From the NCBI GenBank assembly GCA_938083085.1, contig CALLKX010000082.1, positions 1 through 35,625 of the forward strand: 35,625 nucleotides of DNA. Direction: 5' to 3'. The number at the start of each line of letters is the position of its first letter. The first letter of the stretch is position 1. Source of the stretch: an uncultured bacterium. Lineage in GTDB: Bacteria; Planctomycetota; UBA1135; GCA-002686595. Shown here piece after piece: positions 31,002 to 35,625 of this stretch. The notes under the pieces were generated by a model. That model searched no databases and was not told the DNA's origin. It saw only the letters and a program-made list of their open reading frames with translations. The translations under genes and the position numbers were made by a program.

Positions 31002-34000
31002 ATGACCTCGCCCAGTCCAGCTCACGATCGCCAGGAACCCGGCGAGCACGGTTCGTCCGGCACTCCTGACCTGGAGTTGCTGGCGCAGCACGGCCTCGGG
31101 AACACCAGCCGCGTCTGGCGAGCTCGGGTGCTCGCGCCCTGGGGCCCGTTCGCCGAGGGCGATGACGTGGCCGTCAAGATCCTGCGGCCAGAGCTCGCCG
31201 AGGATCCTGACGCTCTCGGCACCCTCCGGCGCGAGGCGCGCGTCTCGGAGGACTTTGCCCACGCGGCGGTCGCCAGGACCTACCAGCTCGTGGAGACAAG
31301 GCCAACGCCGCCCCTCGCCGACGGCGCCGCCGCAACGGAGGGGGCCCAGGTGGACGCAGGCGCGAGGCGCCCCTGGCTGCTCCAGGACTTCATCCCTGGC
31401 GTCTCCCTGTCGGAGGAGCTCGAGGCGGCTGGCGCTCTTCCGGAACCCGCGGTGCGAGCGATCGGCGCCCGGCTGGCTTCGGCCCTGGCCGCGCTTCATG
31501 AAGCCGGTTGGGTCCACGGCGATGTGAAGCCCGACAACGTGCGGCTCGACCGCGATGGTCGCGCCAGCCTCGTGGACCTCGGGCACTCGGAGCGCGAGGG
31601 CGCGACGGAGGCCGCCCTCGGGACGCCCCGGTTCCTCGCCCCGGAGCGCGAACGCGGCTCCCAAGCGACCTCGACCGCGGACACCTTCGCCCTCGGCGCG
31701 CTGCTCTTCGAGATCGCCGTGGGGTCGCCGGCCTGCGGCGTACCACCCGACCTCAAGCGTCTCCGATCCGGTGGCGTCTCTCCGCCGTCGGACGTCGTCC
31801 CGAGGCTCTCGCCGCTGCTCGACGCGATCGTGCTCGCGTCGCTCGCGCCGAGGCCCACGGCTCGCCCAACTTGCGCCACTGTGGCCCGTGTCCTCGAGGA
31901 GGGCGAGGCGTCGCCGTGGTGGCGGGCGCGCCTTTCCGAAGGGGCCGGCGACCGTGCTGAGGGGACCCCCTGGGCGGGCCGGCACGACCTCCCCCTCGCC
32001 GGCCGACACATGGAGCTCGAGCAGCTCTCCGGGGCCTGGAGTAGGGCCTGCGAGGGCGGCGCCGTGGCCCTCCTGCGCGGCGAACGCGGCGTGGGCAAGT
32101 CGCGCCTGGTGACGGAGTTCGTGCACCTCATCCGACGCCGCTCCGAGGCCCCGCCCATCTACATCTACGGGCGCTGTGAGCGGGTCACCGAGGAACGCCC
32201 CGGCGCCACGCTCCTGACCCTGGTCCGGCGCTGGCTCCACCTCCCCCAGGACGTCGCACCCGGGGAGCGGTCCAGGGCCCTCCTCAAGGCGGCGGTGACG
32301 CCCCCCATCGCCCGCACCCTCATCAACGCCCTGGACCCAGGCGCACGCACGCATGAGGACCAGGAGGTCACCGAGGCCGCCGCTCTCGGCGAGTGGATGC
32401 TGGCCCTGGGGAGGTCGCGCCCGACGATCCTCTTCCTGGACGACATCAACTTCGCCGGTTCGACGACGCTCGACGCGCTCATGCGAGTCGCCCGCGGTCT
32501 GCAGGAGACGCGCCTGCTGCTGGTCCTCGGCGAGCGGAAACGCGCGGGGTTCCGACGGGCGGCGGGGCTGGCTGATCTGCGGCGGCGCATGCAGCCCCTT
32601 ACGGTCTCCATCCCCCTCGAGCCGATCAGCGAGGAGGCCGTCCTCAGGATCGTCGAGCACACCTTCCACCACTCGGCTCCCCGCCTCCGGCTGGCGCGTG
32701 CCCTGCATGAGAGGACCGGCGGGGTCCCCGGGAGCATCGAGGAGGTCCTGCGCCTGATGGAAGAGAGGGGCTGGGCGCGCCCTATCGCCGGCCAGGGCCG
32801 AGGGCTCGAGCTCTTGATCTCCCCGGACGACCTCCCGCGGCCGAAGGGCATCCTCGAGGCGGTGAATGAGCGGCTCGCCACCCTCGAGGGCCGCGCACGG
32901 ATCTGGCTGGAGCGCCTGGCCATCGTCGGGAGCCGCTTCGAGTCCACCCTGGTCTCGAGAGCCTGGGGGGGCGTCCCCGTCGGCACCCTGGAGGCCGTCT
33001 TCAGTCATCTCGTCCGCACGGGGTGGGTGGTGCCCTCGGGCGGACGCTACCGCTTCGCGGAGCCGATCGAGCGCGAGGAGATCCTCGCCAGGATGTCGCC
33101 GGAACGCCGGCGCCGCGGGCACCTCGCCGTCGCGCGCGCGCTGAGCGAACTCGAGACTCAACGCGGCATGCGTCCGAGCTTTCGGCGCGCCTTCCACCTG
33201 AGGGAGAGCGAGGCCCTCACCGAGCTCCTCTCGATCCTACCTGGCATGCTCGAGCGCCTCGCGAGCGCCGGCCACCCCCACCGCCTCGCCACGCTCGCTG
33301 GCTGGGGGCTCGAGGCCCTCGACGTCAGGGAAGACGTTGGGGGTCCGCGGCGCCTCTTCCTGGAGTCGCTCGCTGGGGCCGCAGACCGCCTCGGAGAGCG
33401 CGCCGAGCAGCGGGCGGCCCTGGACGGGCTTGGCGAGCTCGAGCTGGACCTCGAGCGACGACCTGCGGAGGGCGCGCGCGTCTACCTGCTTCACGCGCGC
33501 TTCTCCATCGGTGGCGGAGAGTTTGGACTGGCCCGGGGGCTCCTGCGCAACGCCGAAGACCTCGCCAACCGAGCCGCGCGGAGCAGCGCAGCCCGAAGCC
33601 ATCAGCTGGCCTCCGACCGCTCGGAGATCGCTCGCCTGTCGGGGCGGATCGCCCTGGAGCACGGCGATCTGGTCGAGGCACGGCGCCGAGCCAAGGAGGC
33701 CGCAGCCCTCGCCCCCGACCCGGTCGCGAGCGCCCACGCGGACATCCTCGACGCCCTGATCTTCATTCACGAGGGCGACCCCGAGGCTGCCCTCGTGACC
33801 CTCACACGCCTGAGGCGCTCCCTGCGGCGCAATGAGCGGAGCCTTGGGGCGACGGCCGCACGGGCGGAGTCCAGTCTCGTTGCGGGCCGCGCCTGGCGAC
33901 TCATCGGCCGCCTTCGAATGGCTGACCGCGCCTTCGAAAGGGCCGGAGAGCTCGCTCTTCGCGGCGGCGAGGGTCGGATCGAGGTGGAGGTGGCCGCGCG

Positions 34001-34565
34001 GCACGGCCGGCTGCTGGCCGACGTGGGGCGAGAGCGTGAGGCCGAGCTCATGCTGCGCGACGCGCTCTTCGCCGCGCGGCGAACCGAGGACCGCAGGGGT
34101 GAGGCGACCGCCTCGCTCTTCCTGGGGATCCTCGTCGGTGAGAAGGGCCTAAGCGGCGCTGCGGACCTGATCCGCCGTGCCCACCGCCTCTCGACCGCGC
34201 TCGGGCTTCAGCGGCACCTGGCGCTGACCGTCGCTGTGGAAGCCCGCCTGGCGCGCGAGAGCGGCGACCGACGGGAGGCCCTGCGATTCGCCCGGCAGGC
34301 GCACGCGCTGGCCGACGAACACGGCGCCGAGTTGCCGGATCGGATCGTCATCAGCGCGACCCTCTCGCTCGCGCTGACCGAGGCCGGGCAGACCAAGCGC
34401 GCGATTCAGGTGCGCCGGAGTATCGAGCGCAGGATTCGGTCCGACAACGAGCGGCTCGGCTCGCGACTCAAGCGCCGGCGCCACCTGCGCTGGACCCGCG
34501 CCCTGCTGGAGAGCGCGCTCTCCGCCGACGGCCCGCTCTATCCCCGCGGCGCGCTGGGAAGCTAG
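31002..34565 (+). CDS. Ser/Thr protein kinase fused to AAA ATPase and TPR-like domains
   Basis: 1187 residues from the ATG at 31002; a frame from 30876 overlaps the cysS start and is rejected. The N-terminal Hanks-type kinase (about 20-300) has the Gly-loop 'GLGNTSRVW', Lys59 in 'VAVKIL', catalytic 'HGDVKPDN' (172-179), 'VDLGHS' in place of DFG, and 'GTPRFLAPERE'. All key residues are present, so it is likely active. An ATPase follows with Walker A 'GERGVGKS' (360-367) and Walker B 'ILFLDDIN' (about 475-482), of the AAA_16/STAND type seen in PknK and MalT-like regulators. The C-terminal ~550 residues are helical repeats, TPR-like. No DNA-binding domain is recognised at the C-terminus. There is no membrane segment, so it is cytoplasmic. 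Its stop shares CTAG with the convergent KdkA-like gene. Confidence 0.88.
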   Translation: MTSPSPAHDRQEPGEHGSSGTPDLELLAQHGLGNTSRVWRARVLAPWGPFAEGDDVAVKILRPELAEDPDALGTLRREARVSEDFAHAAVARTYQLVETRPTPPLADGAAATEGAQVDAGARRPWLLQDFIPGVSLSEELEAAGALPEPAVRAIGARLASALAALHEAGWVHGDVKPDNVRLDRDGRASLVDLGHSEREGATEAALGTPRFLAPERERGSQATSTADTFALGALLFEIAVGSPACGVPPDLKRLRSGGVSPPSDVVPRLSPLLDAIVLASLAPRPTARPTCATVARVLEEGEASPWWRARLSEGAGDRAEGTPWAGRHDLPLAGRHMELEQLSGAWSRACEGGAVALLRGERGVGKSRLVTEFVHLIRRRSEAPPIYIYGRCERVTEERPGATLLTLVRRWLHLPQDVAPGERSRALLKAAVTPPIARTLINALDPGARTHEDQEVTEAAALGEWMLALGRSRPTILFLDDINFAGSTTLDALMRVARGLQETRLLLVLGERKRAGFRRAAGLADLRRRMQPLTVSIPLEPISEEAVLRIVEHTFHHSAPRLRLARALHERTGGVPGSIEEVLRLMEERGWARPIAGQGRGLELLISPDDLPRPKGILEAVNERLATLEGRARIWLERLAIVGSRFESTLVSRAWGGVPVGTLEAVFSHLVRTGWVVPSGGRYRFAEPIEREEILARMSPERRRRGHLAVARALSELETQRGMRPSFRRAFHLRESEALTELLSILPGMLERLASAGHPHRLATLAGWGLEALDVREDVGGPRRLFLESLAGAADRLGERAEQRAALDGLGELELDLERRPAEGARVYLLHARFSIGGGEFGLARGLLRNAEDLANRAARSSAARSHQLASDRSEIARLSGRIALEHGDLVEARRRAKEAAALAPDPVASAHADILDALIFIHEGDPEAALVTLTRLRRSLRRNERSLGATAARAESSLVAGRAWRLIGRLRMADRAFERAGELALRGGEGRIEVEVAARHGRLLADVGREREAELMLRDALFAARRTEDRRGEATASLFLGILVGEKGLSGAADLIRRAHRLSTALGLQRHLALTVAVEARLARESGDRREALRFARQAHALADEHGAELPDRIVISATLSLALTEAGQTKRAIQVRRSIERRIRSDNERLGSRLKRRRHLRWTRALLESALSADGPLYPRGALGS

Positions 34566-35482
34566 GAGCCGCCGCCCGCGGCGCGGGCATCCACCGAGCG
34601 GCCGAAGGTCCGCTCGAGCCACCACCCGACCCCGTGCAGCAGCCCGCCCTCGCGCGCTCCCTCTTCGACCCCGCTGAGCCAACGGCGCAGATCGGCAGAC
34701 TTGACGCCGTAGGCCCGGAGGAAGCGAGTCGCTCCTCGGGCGCCCACCACAGGGCCGTACTCGCGCTCCCGCCGCGCCACATGCCTCCAGAGACGGGCGA
34801 GGTTTCGGACCCGCGCGGCCTCTGTCAGACCACCGGGACCCGCGGTCCGAGAGCGGTCGAGGTCGAGGATCCAGGCCTCCCCCCAGCACCCCTCGTGCAG
34901 GAGGATGTTCGCCGGCTGCAGGTCAGCGTGCATGCACCCCGCGTCATGGACGAGCTTGACCAGCGCGCCCGCAGAGTCGAGCGCTCGCCGGAGATCACCC
35001 TGGGTACGCTCTCCGCGGCGGACCGCTCCAAGGAGGTGACCGAGGTCCAGCGTGCCGCCGATGCGCTCCGTGACCAGCGTCAGCTCGAAGCCCGACGGGA
35101 AGACCGGGACCGCGCGCGCGGCGAGCACCCGCGGGGTCGGCACCCCAGCGCCGCGGAGCGCCTCCGAGAGGAGGAGCTCATCAAACGGCCGGGAGGGGTC
35201 GCTGAACCTTCGGCCCGTGAGGACCCTCGCCAGGCCACCATGGCTGAAGCGGCGCGCGAGGTAGGGGACACCGCCGACGTCGAGCCTCCCGAGGGGCTCC
35301 CGGCCCGACTCGATCGCGTCCTCCAGCTCCGAGGCGCCGCCGGCGCGGTGCCGGCCGTCCGGCGAGAAGCCCGAGGCGAGCAGCGACTCCAGTTGGGCCT
35401 CCAGGCAGGCCATCACCCCGCGCTCTCCCTCGACGACCCGGAAGTCGTCGGGGAGCGCGGGTAGGCGCTGAGCGAGCCCCAT
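34562..35482 (-). CDS. KdkA/WaaP-like lipopolysaccharide-core kinase
   Basis: 306 residues. The kinase-fold family blocks are visible: 'YLARRFSHGGLARVL' (74-88), 'DPSRPFDELLLSEALRGAGV' (95-114), the catalytic 'HADLQPANILL' (185-195, Asp187 as base) and 'WILDLDRSR' (metal-binding Asp207). This matches 3-deoxy-D-manno-octulosonic-acid kinase and the related heptose kinases, which phosphorylate the inner core of LPS at the cytoplasmic face. A relative acting on another sugar or small molecule cannot be excluded. It begins 12 bases after the stop of the upstream gene at the right edge, so the two are probably in one operon. It is convergent with the large kinase gene, the two stop codons overlapping in CTAG (34562-34565). 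Confidence 0.82.
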   Translation of the reverse strand: MGLAQRLPALPDDFRVVEGERGVMACLEAQLESLLASGFSPDGRHRAGGASELEDAIESGREPLGRLDVGGVPYLARRFSHGGLARVLTGRRFSDPSRPFDELLLSEALRGAGVPTPRVLAARAVPVFPSGFELTLVTERIGGTLDLGHLLGAVRRGERTQGDLRRALDSAGALVKLVHDAGCMHADLQPANILLHEGCWGEAWILDLDRSRTAGPGGLTEAARVRNLARLWRHVARREREYGPVVGARGATRFLRAYGVKSADLRRWLSGVEEGAREGGLLHGVGWWLERTFGRSVDARAAGGGS

Positions 35483-35493
35483 GGCGAGGGGGA

Positions 35494-35625
35494 TTACAGC
35501 CCTGCGCCGAATCCAGAGGGGGCGGAACCCGACTCCTCTTGACGAGCCGGCTTGCGGGACTCGGGCCTGGGCTCGGCCTTCTTCGGCTCAGGCTGCGAAC
35601 GCGCCGGTTTCTCCGCGCGGGGCTC
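35494..35625 (-). CDS. 3' end of an unidentified gene (Pro/Lys/Glu-rich tail)
   Basis: The frame is open from the right edge to TAA at 35496-35494 and gives 43 residues, rich in Pro, Arg, Lys, Glu and Ser, ending 'SGSAPSGFGAGL'. It is 5' truncated by the window. The 12-base spacing to the KdkA-like start suggests an operon. The disordered basic tail resembles C-terminal extensions of RNA-binding enzymes such as pseudouridine synthases or helicases, but nothing diagnostic is present. Confidence 0.5.
   Translation of the reverse strand, partial: EPRAEKPARSQPEPKKAEPRPESRKPARQEESGSAPSGFGAGL

Noticed and set aside
30888..33197. Very long - strand open frame extending cysS upstream to a 1244-residue product
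   Set aside because: The upstream 770 codons lie antisense to the kinase-ATPase gene, which has clear domains. The antisense product is His/Gly/Arg/Pro-rich low-information sequence, as expected from stop-poor high-GC DNA.
1..35625. tRNA/rRNA genes, insertion sequences, prophage or integrase genes
   Set aside because: Reading both strands gave no cloverleaf-like cluster in the gaps, no transposase or integrase motif and no long inverted repeat pair; composition looks uniform.

Overview
The window is GC-rich (roughly two thirds G+C by eye), densely coded, and looks chromosomal. No tRNA, rRNA, CRISPR array, transposase or phage gene was recognised. The best guess for the source is a Planctomycetota bacterium, possibly the Saltatorellus/Poly30-like branch. 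This rests on four things: a long secreted choice-of-anchor-B protein whose C-terminal domain I associate with that lineage, a squalene-cyclase-fold protein behind a coiled-coil protein and a protein ending in a 'WGDLP...YYKRL' motif, several HEAT/TPR and NHL secreted proteins, and a PilV/PilW/PilX-like minor pilin set. The assignment is inference from recognised family patterns; no search was run.

Layout. (1) 1-3804, + strand: the 3' part of a Glu/Gln-rich coiled-coil protein that enters the window inside an SGQQQ repeat array, then a Ser/Gln-rich secreted protein (ATGA overlap), then a secreted alpha/alpha-barrel protein of prenyltransferase/squalene-oxidase type. (2) 3920-5563, - strand: a Pro/Ala-rich coiled-coil protein of unknown function. 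(3) 5732-9569, + strand: a translationally coupled trio of an NHL beta-propeller, a small YtkA-like lipoprotein and a di-haem MauG/cytochrome-c-peroxidase lipoprotein. It is followed by the 844-residue choice-of-anchor-B protein (9688-12222), which ends at a clear rho-independent terminator. (4) 15581-12325, - strand: three minor-pilin genes behind a good sigma-70-like promoter. (5) 20213-15752, - strand: a tight run rlmI, thiS, thiG, CPBP protease, gamma-carbonic-anhydrase-like, larE, with gaps of 2-15 bases. (6) 23909-20314, - strand: a small sigma-54-activator-like AAA+ protein with a degenerate Walker B, then an 830-residue HEAT/TPR protein. (7) 24158-29024, + strand: the nusA-infB-rbfA translation cluster, with a terminator-like hairpin in the nusA leader and no ylxR. 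(8) 30887-29463, - strand: cysS. It is divergent from a 1187-residue Ser/Thr kinase-ATPase-TPR protein (31002-34565), which converges on a KdkA/WaaP-like kinase (35482-34562). The 3' end of one more gene lies at the right edge.

How the parts relate. Regions 5, 7 and 8 carry housekeeping work: thiamine thiazole synthesis, 23S rRNA methylation, transcription/translation factors and Cys-tRNA charging. Regions 1, 3, 4 and 6 are lineage-type envelope or secreted proteins with little known biology. The most promising leads are the NHL/YtkA/MauG trio, the sigma-54-like ATPase with a lost Walker B acid pair, the nusA leader hairpin, the kinase-ATPase-TPR protein next to a sugar-kinase-fold protein, and a recurrent habit of 15-bp in-frame and 11-19-bp intergenic tandem duplications.
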